From Poindextera sp041691315 (GTDB taxonomy: Bacteria > Pseudomonadota > Alphaproteobacteria > Caulobacterales > Caulobacteraceae): a stretch of DNA of 64,000 nt. The stretch covers positions 1 through 64,000 of the forward strand of contig JBEPUW010000020.1 in the NCBI GenBank assembly GCA_041691315.1, in the 5' to 3' direction. How positions within the stretch are numbered: position 1 is the first letter of the stretch; the number at the start of each line of letters is the position of its first letter. The notes beneath the pieces were generated by a model, which made no database searches, was not told where the DNA came from, and worked only from the letters and a program-made list of their open reading frames with translations. The translations under genes were made by a program, and so were the position numbers. Of the stretch, positions 41,377 through 48,475 are shown piece by piece.

Positions 41377-41865
41377 TCAGCCCATGGCTGGCGAATGCTG
41401 TAGCACGCCGAGCAGCTGGATGCGGAAGATCAGCAGGCTGTTGGGCGGGATGGCGTCCGGCCCATGCGCGCCATAGCCCAGCGCCGGCGGCACATAGAGG
41501 ATCCACTCGTCACCCGGCCGCATCATCGGCAGGGCTTCCAGCCAGCCGGGAATCAGGCCGGCCAGCGGCAGGTCGGCCGGCTCGCCGCGGCTGAACGACG
41601 AATCGAACACCTTGCCGTTCAGGAACTTGCCTTCGTAGTTGACCTTCAGCTCGTCGCCGGGTCCCGGATGCGGACCACTGGCCGGGCCGGAGCGGACGAT
41701 CTTGTATTCCAGCCCGGACGGCAGCGTGATCACGCCGGGCTGCTTGCCGTTGGCGGTGAGGAAGCCTTGCGCGGCCTTCAGATTGTCCGCCCCCGGGTCG
41801 CCGCGATTGCAGGCGGCGGCGCCAAGGCCCAGGACCAGCGCCATGGCGATAACCAGCGCGCGCAT
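41377..41865 (-). CDS. FKBP-type peptidyl-prolyl isomerase lipoprotein
   Basis: A 162-residue lipoprotein with a lipobox LGAAAC (Cys19) and a C-terminal FKBP domain: GPGDELKVNYEGKFLNGKVFDSSFSRGEPADLPLAGLIPGWLEALPMMRPGDEWILYVPPALGYGAHGPDAIPPNSLLIFRIQLL. The conserved Y, F/D, W and Y-G residues of the catalytic pocket are visible. It would fold proteins at the periplasmic face. The start overlaps the ilvA stop (ATGA), so translation is coupled to ilvA, a metabolically odd but tight arrangement. Confidence 0.93.
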   Translation of the reverse strand: MRALVIAMALVLGLGAAACNRGDPGADNLKAAQGFLTANGKQPGVITLPSGLEYKIVRSGPASGPHPGPGDELKVNYEGKFLNGKVFDSSFSRGEPADLPLAGLIPGWLEALPMMRPGDEWILYVPPALGYGAHGPDAIPPNSLLIFRIQLLGVLQHSPAMG

Positions 41866-43061
41866 CAGAGCGGCCTCGGCGGATAGCCGGCGTCGCGCAA
41901 GGCCTCGATCACCTCGGCCGTATGCCGCGCGTCCCTGGTCTCGATCATGATGTCGAACTCCGCCCCCTTGGCCGGCACGTCCAGCGCCAGCCGATTATGT
42001 GACACCTCGACGATATTGGCGCCGCGCCCGCCAATCACCGCCGAGACATTAGCCAGCAGGCCAGGGCGGTCGTCGCCGACGATCTTCAGCGACACCAGCC
42101 GCTGGTCGCGCACCAGTTCGCGGGTCAGCACCGAGGCCAGCAGCCTGGGGTCGATATTGCCGCCGGTCAGGATCAGCCCGACCTTGCGGCCGCGGAACCG
42201 GTCCGGATGCTCGATCAGCGCCGCCAGCGAGGCCGCCCCGGCGCCCTCGCAGACCGTCTTTTCGACATTGCAATAGAGCGCGATGGCGTGCTCCAGCGAC
42301 GGCTCGTCGACCAGCAACACCGCGTCGATCAGCGGCCGCACGATGGCATAGGTGAGGTCGCCCACCCGCCGGACCTGGATGCCCTCCGCGATGGTCTGGC
42401 CGTTGGGCACAGAGTCCTGGCCGTTCATGCGGGCGGTAAAGGACGGAAAACTGGCCGGCTCGACGCCGACGATGCTGATCTCCGGCTTGATGGACTTGGC
42501 CGCCGTCGCCACCCCGGCGATCAGCCCGCCACCGCCGATGGCGACCGGGATCACATCGAGGTCGGGCGCATCTTCCAGCATCTCCAGGGCGATGGTGCCC
42601 TGGCCGGCCATGACGTCGACGTCGTTGAACGGGTGCACGAAGATCAGGTCGCGCTCGTCGCGCAGCGCCTCGGCGTGGGCGGAGGCCTCTTCATAGGTTT
42701 CGCCCTGCAGCACCACCTCGGCCCCGAAGGCGCGGGTCTGCTGCACCTTCACGAACGGCGTCGCGCGCGGCATGACGATGGTCACCGGCACGCCCAGCTT
42801 CTGGCCGTGATAAGCCAGCCCCTGGCTGTGGTTGCCCGCCGAGGCCGCGATGACGCCACGGCCGCGATCGTTGATCTGCAACAGCTTGTTCAGCGCGCCG
42901 CGCTCCTTGAACGAGGCGGTGAACTGCAGGTTCTCGAACTTCACCCACACCTCGGCGCCGGTAATCTGCGACAGCGTCTTCGAATGACGGCAGGGCGTGC
43001 GTTCGATGTGCCCCTTCAGCCGCTCGGCGGCGGCCTCGATCTGGGCGAAGGCGAGGGTCAT
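41865..43061 (-). CDS. ilvA: Threonine ammonia-lyase with ACT domain
   Basis: A 398-residue PLP enzyme converting threonine to 2-oxobutanoate. The PLP lysine is K52 in TASFKERGALN. AASAGNHSQGLAYHGQKLG, VAIGGGGLIAGVATAAK and EGAGAASLAAL are further signatures. A short ACT domain (about residues 325-398, LVSLKIVGDDRPGLLANVSAVIGGRGANIVEVSHNR) suggests amino-acid control. This length fits the TdcB/short-IlvA subgroup; whether it is biosynthetic or catabolic cannot be told. ATG 43061 is normal. Confidence 0.93.
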   Translation of the reverse strand: MTLAFAQIEAAAERLKGHIERTPCRHSKTLSQITGAEVWVKFENLQFTASFKERGALNKLLQINDRGRGVIAASAGNHSQGLAYHGQKLGVPVTIVMPRATPFVKVQQTRAFGAEVVLQGETYEEASAHAEALRDERDLIFVHPFNDVDVMAGQGTIALEMLEDAPDLDVIPVAIGGGGLIAGVATAAKSIKPEISIVGVEPASFPSFTARMNGQDSVPNGQTIAEGIQVRRVGDLTYAIVRPLIDAVLLVDEPSLEHAIALYCNVEKTVCEGAGAASLAALIEHPDRFRGRKVGLILTGGNIDPRLLASVLTRELVRDQRLVSLKIVGDDRPGLLANVSAVIGGRGANIVEVSHNRLALDVPAKGAEFDIMIETRDARHTAEVIEALRDAGYPPRPL

Positions 43062-43103
43062 GGAGTTTTACTGAAGTTGGGGTGCGGAAAAGCCGCGCAA
43101 CCT

Positions 43104-43212
43104 AGAGCGGGTTGAGGAAAAGTGTGAAGCGGTTTTCCGCCCGCGACCCGCTCTAACTCTTAAAATCGATCACGTTCATGATTTTGGACCACCAAAATCA
43201 TCGTGATCGACG
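43104..43212. repeat. AGAGCGGG-family intergenic repeat, copy 1
   Basis: It begins AGAGCGGG (43104-43111), contains GGTTTTCCGCCCGC and closes the first hairpin with CCCGCTCT (43147-43154). CTAACTCTTAAAATCGATCACG follows in an extended form. In this copy a second palindrome follows, with arms ending ATGATTTTGG and CCAAAATCAT and flanking GATCACG/CGTGATCGA. Related repeats are widespread in Caulobacterales and Rhizobiales intergenic regions, as I recall. Another copy is at 50469-50560. Confidence 0.82.
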
Positions 43213-43220
43213 GCTTGGCG

Positions 43221-44324
43221 TCACCGCAATCCACGCCAGAGGTCGAGCCGCCGCATGGCCTTGGCCGGCAGCACCGAGACCTGCGGCCAGGGCAGCCGCT
43301 CGGCCGCGGCGCGAACGCCGTACTGGGCTCCGCGCAGCAGGCTGGCGGGCGAGGGCCGGCCGACGAAGCCGTGCGCGACCGGGCGGTGCAGGTTCGATAA
43401 CTGCTGCTTGAAGCGATAGTCGCCGGCGCCGAGGTCGAGCGTGGTGAACGGCGTGTCGTCCATCCAGCGCAGGATCTCCTGGAACAGGATCAGGCCCGGT
43501 GAATAGCGCTCGAACTGCTCGTCGTGGGCGATGATCCAGGCGTGCAGGGTCCGTTGGCCGCGCAGGTGAAACTGGATGGCGGCCAGCTGATCGCCGATAT
43601 GCAGGGAAAACAGCGCCCCGCCGAAATCGCCGCCGTCCACCCGGTGCAGCTCGCGCAAAAGGTCGACCGTCCAGGGCGCGTCGAAGATCACCGTCTGGCC
43701 GGTGGCGAGATACTGTTTGCGCTTCCAGTCGAGCAGGGTGGCGAAGGCGGTTCCGCAGCTGGCCAGGGCCTGGAAGCGCACCGGCCCGACCTCACGCTCG
43801 ACCTTGCGGCGGCGCTTGTCGATGTCCTTCAGCACACCCGATCCGGCTTCGCGCCGCTGGGCCTCGTACGATCCATAGCCGCCAGCGACGTCGATCACAT
43901 AAGAGGTGACCGCGCCGCGCGCGTGGCCGGCGAAGGTCGGCTGGTCGGCCAGCATGTGGGAGAAGTCGAGCCGTTGGACGCCGAGCGCCTCGACCAGCCG
44001 CTTGGGCTCGACGCGCACCTCCGGCCCGGCCACCAGGCCCTGATAGTCGCACATCGGCGCGCCCACCGGCATGGCGACGGCGCCGATCAGGCGGGCGGGC
44101 AGGAAGCCGACCGGCTTGTCGCCTTCGCGCAGCACCGCCACCTGGATGGCGCCGCGCCGGCCGGCCTGGACCCGCTCGACGGCTTGCGCCCAGGCGGGCG
44201 ACAGGAAGGGGGAATCCAGGGCGGGATCGGCGGCCTGGATGGCCCGCCAGGCGTCGATGTCGGCATCGCTGAGCGCGTTCGGGCGAACGACATCGATCAG
44301 CAAGGCGCGCTCCCGTTCCGTCAT
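43221..44324 (-). CDS. FemAB/CelD-like GNAT acetyltransferase
   Basis: A 367-residue protein of the FemAB/BcsL-like double-GNAT type. LSDADIDAWRAIQAADPALDSPFLSPAWAQAVERV is the typical N-terminus. A basic stretch KDIDKRRRKVEREVGPVRF leads into the acetyltransferase core (ATLLDWKRKQYLATGQ, GALFSLHIGDQLAAIQFHLRGQRTLHAWIIAHDEQFERYSPGLILFQEILRWM, FTTLDLGAGDYRFKQQLSN). Relatives act on cell-envelope polysaccharides, including cellulose loci and Caulobacter HfsK of holdfast synthesis. A holdfast or envelope sugar role is plausible but rests only on family resemblance. Confidence 0.8.
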   Translation of the reverse strand: MTERERALLIDVVRPNALSDADIDAWRAIQAADPALDSPFLSPAWAQAVERVQAGRRGAIQVAVLREGDKPVGFLPARLIGAVAMPVGAPMCDYQGLVAGPEVRVEPKRLVEALGVQRLDFSHMLADQPTFAGHARGAVTSYVIDVAGGYGSYEAQRREAGSGVLKDIDKRRRKVEREVGPVRFQALASCGTAFATLLDWKRKQYLATGQTVIFDAPWTVDLLRELHRVDGGDFGGALFSLHIGDQLAAIQFHLRGQRTLHAWIIAHDEQFERYSPGLILFQEILRWMDDTPFTTLDLGAGDYRFKQQLSNLHRPVAHGFVGRPSPASLLRGAQYGVRAAAERLPWPQVSVLPAKAMRRLDLWRGLR

Positions 44325-44403
44325 GAGGCCCCGACCCTAGCCGCCGAGCGTTTCCGCAAGGTTTAGGCACAGGTCCGGGCGACAGCCTTAATGGCTGCAA
44401 TCC

Positions 44404-45669
44404 TCATGCCGGGGCGGGCGGCAGGGCGCGCAGGCCGCGGATCGGCGAAGCGATCATCCAGATGAGGCCCAGCGTGATGCCGGCGGCGGCGACAAACAGC
44501 GTCGGGCGGACGCCGAACGGCCCGGCCAGCAGCCCGCCGGCGACGGCGCCGACGATCGCGGTCGCGCCGCCGGCCGCCCGCATCGTCGCGCCCACCCGGC
44601 CGAGCAGATGGGCGGGGAAAACCGATTGCTGCAGGCTCTTGATCCCGATCAGCATGGCGACGCCGAAACTGTCGCCGAGCAGCTGGGCGGCGACCATCAT
44701 GGCAATGGCCACCACCTTGGGGCCGCCGGCGAAGGGGATCAGAAAGGCGCTGGCCGCCGAGACCGCGGCGCTGACAATGATCGCCGGTCCGAACCCGGCC
44801 CAACGGGTCAGGGCCGGAAAGAGCAGCGCCCCGCCCAGCGCACCGACCCCGCCCATGGCGATGGTGATCCCCAGCAGGGCCGGCGAGAAGCCCAGGGTGC
44901 GGATGGCGAAGATCACATAGAGGGTCTGGAAGAAGGCCCCGAACAGGGCCTGCACCAGGCTGGTGATGAACAGCGACCGCACCAGCGGCTCGTTCATCAC
45001 CGCAGCGTATCCGACCGCGAGATCGGCGGCCAAGGACGCACGGACTTTCGGCGTCGGCAGCCTGGGCTCGGGCGTGCGGATTCCGGCGAGGAAGAGGGCC
45101 GAGACCAGATAGGTCACCGCGTTCACGGCAATGGCCACCGGCGCGGTAAGGTCCTGGACCAGGATGCCGGCCAGCGCCGGACCGCCCATCTCGGCCACCG
45201 ACTCGGTGACGCTGAGCTTGGAATTGGCGTCGACCAGCAGGCCGCGATCGATCAGGCCGGGCAGATAGGCGTGGTCGGCGATATCGAACAGCACGCTGGC
45301 GGCGCCGACCACGAAGGCGGCGACATAGAGTTGGCTCATCGACAGCCAGTGCATGAAGGCGGCGAGCGGCACGCTGGCCAGCACCAGCGCCCGGATCAGG
45401 TCGGTGGCGATTAGAATGACGCGCCTGCGCGAGCGGTCGACCAGCCCGCCGGCGGTCAATCCGACGATCAGGCTGGGCCCCAGCGTCAGCGCCGCCAGCA
45501 GGCCAAGCTGGGCCGGCGTAGCGCGGATGGTCAGCACCGCGGCCAGCGGCAAACCCTCGCGCGTGATCCGCGCGCCGAAGTCCGAAACGCTCTGGGCCGC
45601 CCAGAGCTTCAGAAAATCGCCCTGCCGCCACAGCGGGCCGCTCGGCCAAAGTTTCAATTTCACAGTCAT
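44404..45669 (-). CDS. Major-facilitator-superfamily transporter
   Basis: A 421-residue inner-membrane protein with about twelve hydrophobic segments and the MFS-3/enterobactin-exporter-like layout: FLKLWAAQSVSDFGARITREGLPLAAVLTI at the first helix, GGLVDRSRRRVILIATDLIRAL as the loop 2-3 signature, and FDIADHAYLPGLIDRGLLVDANSKLSVTESVAEMGGPALAGIL in helix 4-5. The substrate is not predictable; this subgroup includes drug and siderophore efflux. It lies divergent from the ArsR-SRPBCC-ClpP cluster with 281 bp between, largely taken up by a palindromic repeat. Confidence 0.9.
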   Translation of the reverse strand: MTVKLKLWPSGPLWRQGDFLKLWAAQSVSDFGARITREGLPLAAVLTIRATPAQLGLLAALTLGPSLIVGLTAGGLVDRSRRRVILIATDLIRALVLASVPLAAFMHWLSMSQLYVAAFVVGAASVLFDIADHAYLPGLIDRGLLVDANSKLSVTESVAEMGGPALAGILVQDLTAPVAIAVNAVTYLVSALFLAGIRTPEPRLPTPKVRASLAADLAVGYAAVMNEPLVRSLFITSLVQALFGAFFQTLYVIFAIRTLGFSPALLGITIAMGGVGALGGALLFPALTRWAGFGPAIIVSAAVSAASAFLIPFAGGPKVVAIAMMVAAQLLGDSFGVAMLIGIKSLQQSVFPAHLLGRVGATMRAAGGATAIVGAVAGGLLAGPFGVRPTLFVAAAGITLGLIWMIASPIRGLRALPPAPA

Positions 45670-45745
45670 TCCCCCGACAGGGTTGTTTCTTCTTCGCGGC
45701 CGTGAAGCAAGGCTGTCGCTGAGCCGACGAGGGCCGATGCAGAGT

Positions 45746-45887
45746 TCCCCTCCCCCTTGCGGGGAGGGGTTAGGGGTGGGGGTGTCGCGCCGACGCCTCC
45801 GGCCAATCCCCTTGGACGCCTCAAGAACTCACTGCGCCGGACCCGGCGCCCCCCATCCCCAACCCCTTCTCCGCGAGGGGGAAGGGG
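45746..45887. repeat. 142-bp G/C-tract palindromic repeat
   Basis: The left end has a 9-base stem CCCCTCCCC/GGGGAGGGG (45747-45769) followed by TTAGGGGTGGGGG. The right end has its mirror, CCCCCATCCCCAACCCC, then a CCCCTTC...GAAGGGG stem ending at 45887. The whole element is thus an imperfect long palindrome with terminal hairpins. It is similar in design, though not in core sequence, to the 23707 and 40335 elements. It lies between the MFS and arsR-like genes. Confidence 0.8.
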
Positions 45888-45926
45888 CTTTGTGCGGCGA
45901 GCACGATTCAGCAGCTTGACGAATCC

Positions 45927-45942
45927 ATAAGTGTGTACTTAT
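45927..45942 (+). promoter_or_regulatory. ATAAGT-N4-ACTTAT operator upstream of the ArsR-type gene
   Basis: A perfect 6-base inverted repeat, ATAAGTGTGTACTTAT, lies 9 bases before the ATG of the ArsR-like gene in a locally AT-rich segment. ArsR-type repressors of the ArsR-SRPBCC class normally bind such short dyads over their own promoter, so this is the likely autoregulatory operator. Its position would also cover the ribosome-binding region. Confidence 0.7.
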
Positions 45943-45951
45943 CTATTGCTT

Positions 45952-46269
45952 ATGACCGCCGAAGCCGATCTCTTTCGTACCCTGGCCGACCCGACGAGGC
46001 GGGCGGTGTTCGAACGGCTGGGCGAGGGCGAGATGAGCGTCTCGGATCTGCACAGCGGCTTTTCCGTCTCGCAGCCGGCGATCTCGCAGCATCTGGCGGC
46101 GCTGAAGGCCGCCGGCCTGGTCAGCGAACGCCGCGCCGGCCGCAACGCCTTTTATCGCCTGCGGCCCGAGGGCCTGGCGCCCCTGGCCGGCTGGGTCGAC
46201 CGCTACCGCACCTTCTGGCCGGAGCGGATCGGCAAACTGAAAGAGCTTTTGAAGGACATGGACCAATGA
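45952..46269 (+). CDS. ArsR-family transcriptional regulator
   Basis: A 105-residue winged-helix repressor: DLFRTLADPTRRAVFERLGEGEMSVSDLHSGFSVSQPAISQHLAALKAAGLVSERRAGRNAFYRLRPEGLAPLAGWVDRYRTFW. It lacks the metal-binding cysteines of ArsR/SmtB and has the C-terminal W.....W typical of the subgroup paired with SRPBCC (AHSA1-like) proteins. ATG 45952 is chosen over GTG 45931, which lies inside the operator. Its stop overlaps the next gene by four bases (ATGA). Confidence 0.93.
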   Translation: MTAEADLFRTLADPTRRAVFERLGEGEMSVSDLHSGFSVSQPAISQHLAALKAAGLVSERRAGRNAFYRLRPEGLAPLAGWVDRYRTFWPERIGKLKELLKDMDQ

Positions 46270-46697
46270 GCACCGAGGACCTGGTCGATACTGATAGCGT
46301 CGTTGTCGATTGCGACCTGGACGAGCCGCCGGAGAAAGTCTGGCGCGCCCTGACCCAACCCGAACTGATGGCCGCATGGCTGGCCGAGGGCGACATCAAG
46401 CCGCTAGTCGGTCACCGGTTCGAACTCAAACCCGAACCCGGGCCGGTCGAATGCGAGGTGCTGAAGGCCGACCCGAAACGTGAGCTGCGCCTGGCCTGGC
46501 GCGAACGCGACGAGGACGGCGAGATCGTCGAGAGCGAAGTGACCTTCGTCCTGACCCCGACCATCAACGGCGGCACGCGGCTGCGCCTGGTGCATGACGG
46601 GTTCATGCATGCGGGCTTCCTGGTCATGGCCATCGGCCGCATCGTCCCACGCAAGCCGAGCCGGCAGCCGATGTGGGTGTACGCATGGGCGGCTTGA
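46266..46697 (+). CDS. SRPBCC/AHSA1-like protein
   Basis: A 143-residue START/SRPBCC-fold protein. VVDCDLDEPPEKVWRALTQPELMAAWLAEGDIKPLVGHRFELKPEPGPVECEVLKADPKRELRLAWRE is the standard AHSA1 N-terminus and beta-sheet, then TFVLTPTINGGTRLRLVHDGF. The fold forms a hydrophobic pocket that may bind a small ligand or a chaperone. Such proteins are regularly encoded with the ArsR-type repressor upstream, and the ATGA overlap shows co-translation. The last residues overlap the clpP-like start by about 13 bases. Confidence 0.9.
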   Translation: MSTEDLVDTDSVVVDCDLDEPPEKVWRALTQPELMAAWLAEGDIKPLVGHRFELKPEPGPVECEVLKADPKRELRLAWRERDEDGEIVESEVTFVLTPTINGGTRLRLVHDGFMHAGFLVMAIGRIVPRKPSRQPMWVYAWAA

Positions 46698-47299
46698 GCA
46701 TGAACCTGGTGCCCATGGTGGTCGAGCAGTCGGCCAGGGGCGAACGCGCCTTCGACATCTATTCGCGGCTGTTGCGCGAGCGGGTGATCTTCCTGAACGG
46801 GCCAGTCGAGGACAACATGTCGGCGCTGATCTGCGCCCAGCTGCTCTATCTGGAGGCCGATCACCCGAAGAAGGAGGTCTCGCTCTACATCAATTCGCCT
46901 GGCGGCTCGGTCACGGCCGGTTTCGCGATCTACGACACCATGCGCTACATCAAGAGCCCGGTTTCGACCTTCGCCATGGGCTTCGCCGCTTCGATGGGCT
47001 CGTTTTTGCTGATGGCCGGCGAGCCCGGCCAGCGGGTCTGCCTGCCCAATACCCGCATCGTGCTGCACCAGCCCTCCGGCGGCTTCCAGGGCCAGGTCTC
47101 CGATATCGAACGCCATGCCGCCGACGCCCGCGAGACCAAGGAGCGCATGACCCGCCTCTATGCCGAACACTGCGGCCGCACCTATGCGGAGGTCGAGGTG
47201 GCCCTCGACCGCGACAACTTCCTCAGCGCCCAACAGGCCCTGGAGTTCGGCCTGGTCGACCGCATCGAAACCACCCGCGCCGAGCCCGCGGCGGCTTAG
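46685..47299 (+). CDS. clpP: ClpP-type serine protease subunit, accessory paralogue
   Basis: A 204-residue ClpP. The catalytic Ser103 is in GFAASMGSFLLMAG, His128 in RIVLHQPSGG and Asp177 in DRDNFLSAQQALEFGLVD, so the triad is intact. LYINSPGGSVTAGFAIYDTMRYIKSPV is the typical core. Starts at 46673 (GTG), 46685 and 46700 are all possible; MNLVPMVVEQS at 46700 is where similarity begins. The housekeeping clpP usually neighbours clpX or tig, so this copy beside arsR-like and SRPBCC genes is probably a second ClpP. It shares TTAG with the converging citrate synthase stop. Confidence 0.92.
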   Translation: MGGLSMNLVPMVVEQSARGERAFDIYSRLLRERVIFLNGPVEDNMSALICAQLLYLEADHPKKEVSLYINSPGGSVTAGFAIYDTMRYIKSPVSTFAMGFAASMGSFLLMAGEPGQRVCLPNTRIVLHQPSGGFQGQVSDIERHAADARETKERMTRLYAEHCGRTYAEVEVALDRDNFLSAQQALEFGLVDRIETTRAEPAAA

Positions 47300-48387
47300 G
47301 CCGCCGCCAGCGGCTTGGGGCCGACATAGACCGACTGGGGCCGGATCAGGCGGCCGCCCTCGACCTGCTCGCGGGCATGGGCGACCCAGCCGGCGACGCG
47401 GCCGATGGCGAAGACGCAGGTGAAGGCGTCGGGCGGGAAGGCCAGGGCCTCCAGCATCAGGGCCGTATAGAGTTCGACATTGGTCTGCAGCGAGCGGTTG
47501 GGCTTGCGTTCCTTGAGCACCGCCAGCGCCGCCGTCTCCACCGCCTCGGCGAAGGCCAGCCGGCCGGGCAGCGAATTGGAGCCCTCGCCCAGGGTCTTCA
47601 CCGCCCGTTTCAGCGCGTCGGCGCGCGGGTCGCGAACCCGGTAGACCCGGTGGCCGAAGCCCATCAGCCTATCGCCGCGATCAAGCGCCGCCTCCAGCCA
47701 GGCCTTGGCGTTCTCCGGCGTGCCGATGGAGTCCAGCATCTCGATCACCGGCCCCGGCGCACCGCCGTGCAGCGGGCCCTTCAGCGCGCTGATCCCGGCC
47801 ACCGCCGCCGAGGTCAGGCCGGCCAGGGTCGAGGCGACAACGCGGGCGGCGAAGGTCGAGGCGTTCAGTCCATGGTCGCAGACCGTGACCAGATAGGCGT
47901 TCAGGGCGTCGACCTCGGCAGGCTCCGCGGCGTGGCCCTTGATCATGCGCAGGACATCGGCGGCGTGGCCGAGGTTCGGGTCGGGCGCGATGGGCTCCAG
48001 GCCCTGCTTGCGGCGGGAGACCGCCGGCGTGAACACCGCCGGCGCGGCGATCAGGCGAAGCGCGATGGCCAGATTGTCGCCGTCCGCCAGACGCGCCATC
48101 AGGGCGCGGACGCCTTCGATCGTGCCATGTGCGAGCAGCCGGTCGTCGAGCGCCGCCACCTCGGCGAACACCTCGACGCGGGCTCGGCCCAGCGCGGTCG
48201 CCAGACCCTTGGCGTCGGGCAGGTCGGGGAAGAATCCGTCCAGCAACAGGTGGGTGGCCTCCTCGGAGGTTATGTGACCGGACAAGGCGCCGATCGGGTA
48301 GCCGCGGATGACCAGGCGGCCGGCATCGCCATCGACTTCGGAAAGCACGGTTTCGGCGGCGACGACGCCTTCAAGACCATCGGACAT
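47296..48387 (-). CDS. Citrate/2-methylcitrate synthase family enzyme
   Basis: A 363-residue citrate-synthase-fold enzyme condensing oxaloacetate with an acyl-CoA. The catalytic histidines and the arginine loop are visible: KGPLHGGAPGPVIEML, MGFGHRVYRVRDPRADAL and SLQTNVELYTALMLEALAFPPDAFTCVFAIGRVAGWVAHAREQ. It opens GLEGVVAAETVLSEVDGDAGRLVIRGYPI, the normal N-terminus of short citrate synthases. Whether it prefers acetyl- or propionyl-CoA is unknown. It is divergent from an HTH-fused paralogue 88 bp away and may be under its control. It is shorter than the main TCA enzyme (usually about 430 residues). Confidence 0.93.
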   Translation of the reverse strand: MSDGLEGVVAAETVLSEVDGDAGRLVIRGYPIGALSGHITSEEATHLLLDGFFPDLPDAKGLATALGRARVEVFAEVAALDDRLLAHGTIEGVRALMARLADGDNLAIALRLIAAPAVFTPAVSRRKQGLEPIAPDPNLGHAADVLRMIKGHAAEPAEVDALNAYLVTVCDHGLNASTFAARVVASTLAGLTSAAVAGISALKGPLHGGAPGPVIEMLDSIGTPENAKAWLEAALDRGDRLMGFGHRVYRVRDPRADALKRAVKTLGEGSNSLPGRLAFAEAVETAALAVLKERKPNRSLQTNVELYTALMLEALAFPPDAFTCVFAIGRVAGWVAHAREQVEGGRLIRPQSVYVGPKPLAAA

Positions 48388-48407
48388 GGCATCACTCCTT
48401 CTCTCGT

Positions 48408-48466
48408 TTTCAGCTTTGCCATTTTAGCGCTGAAACGCTATCGTCAATCTTGATCAATTGAATCAA
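48408..48466. promoter_or_regulatory. Nested dyads between the divergent citrate-synthase genes
   Basis: The intergenic segment holds three inverted repeats: TTTCAGC (48408-48414) with GCTGAAA (48429-48435), TAGCG (48425-48429) with CGCTA (48436-48440), and TTGAT (48450-48454) with ATCAA (48462-48466), the last containing TTGATCAA. This density, in AT-rich DNA between two starts, indicates a shared regulator site. The HTH-containing product of the right-hand gene is the obvious candidate binder (inference). Confidence 0.6.
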
Positions 48467-48475
48467 CGTATGGCC

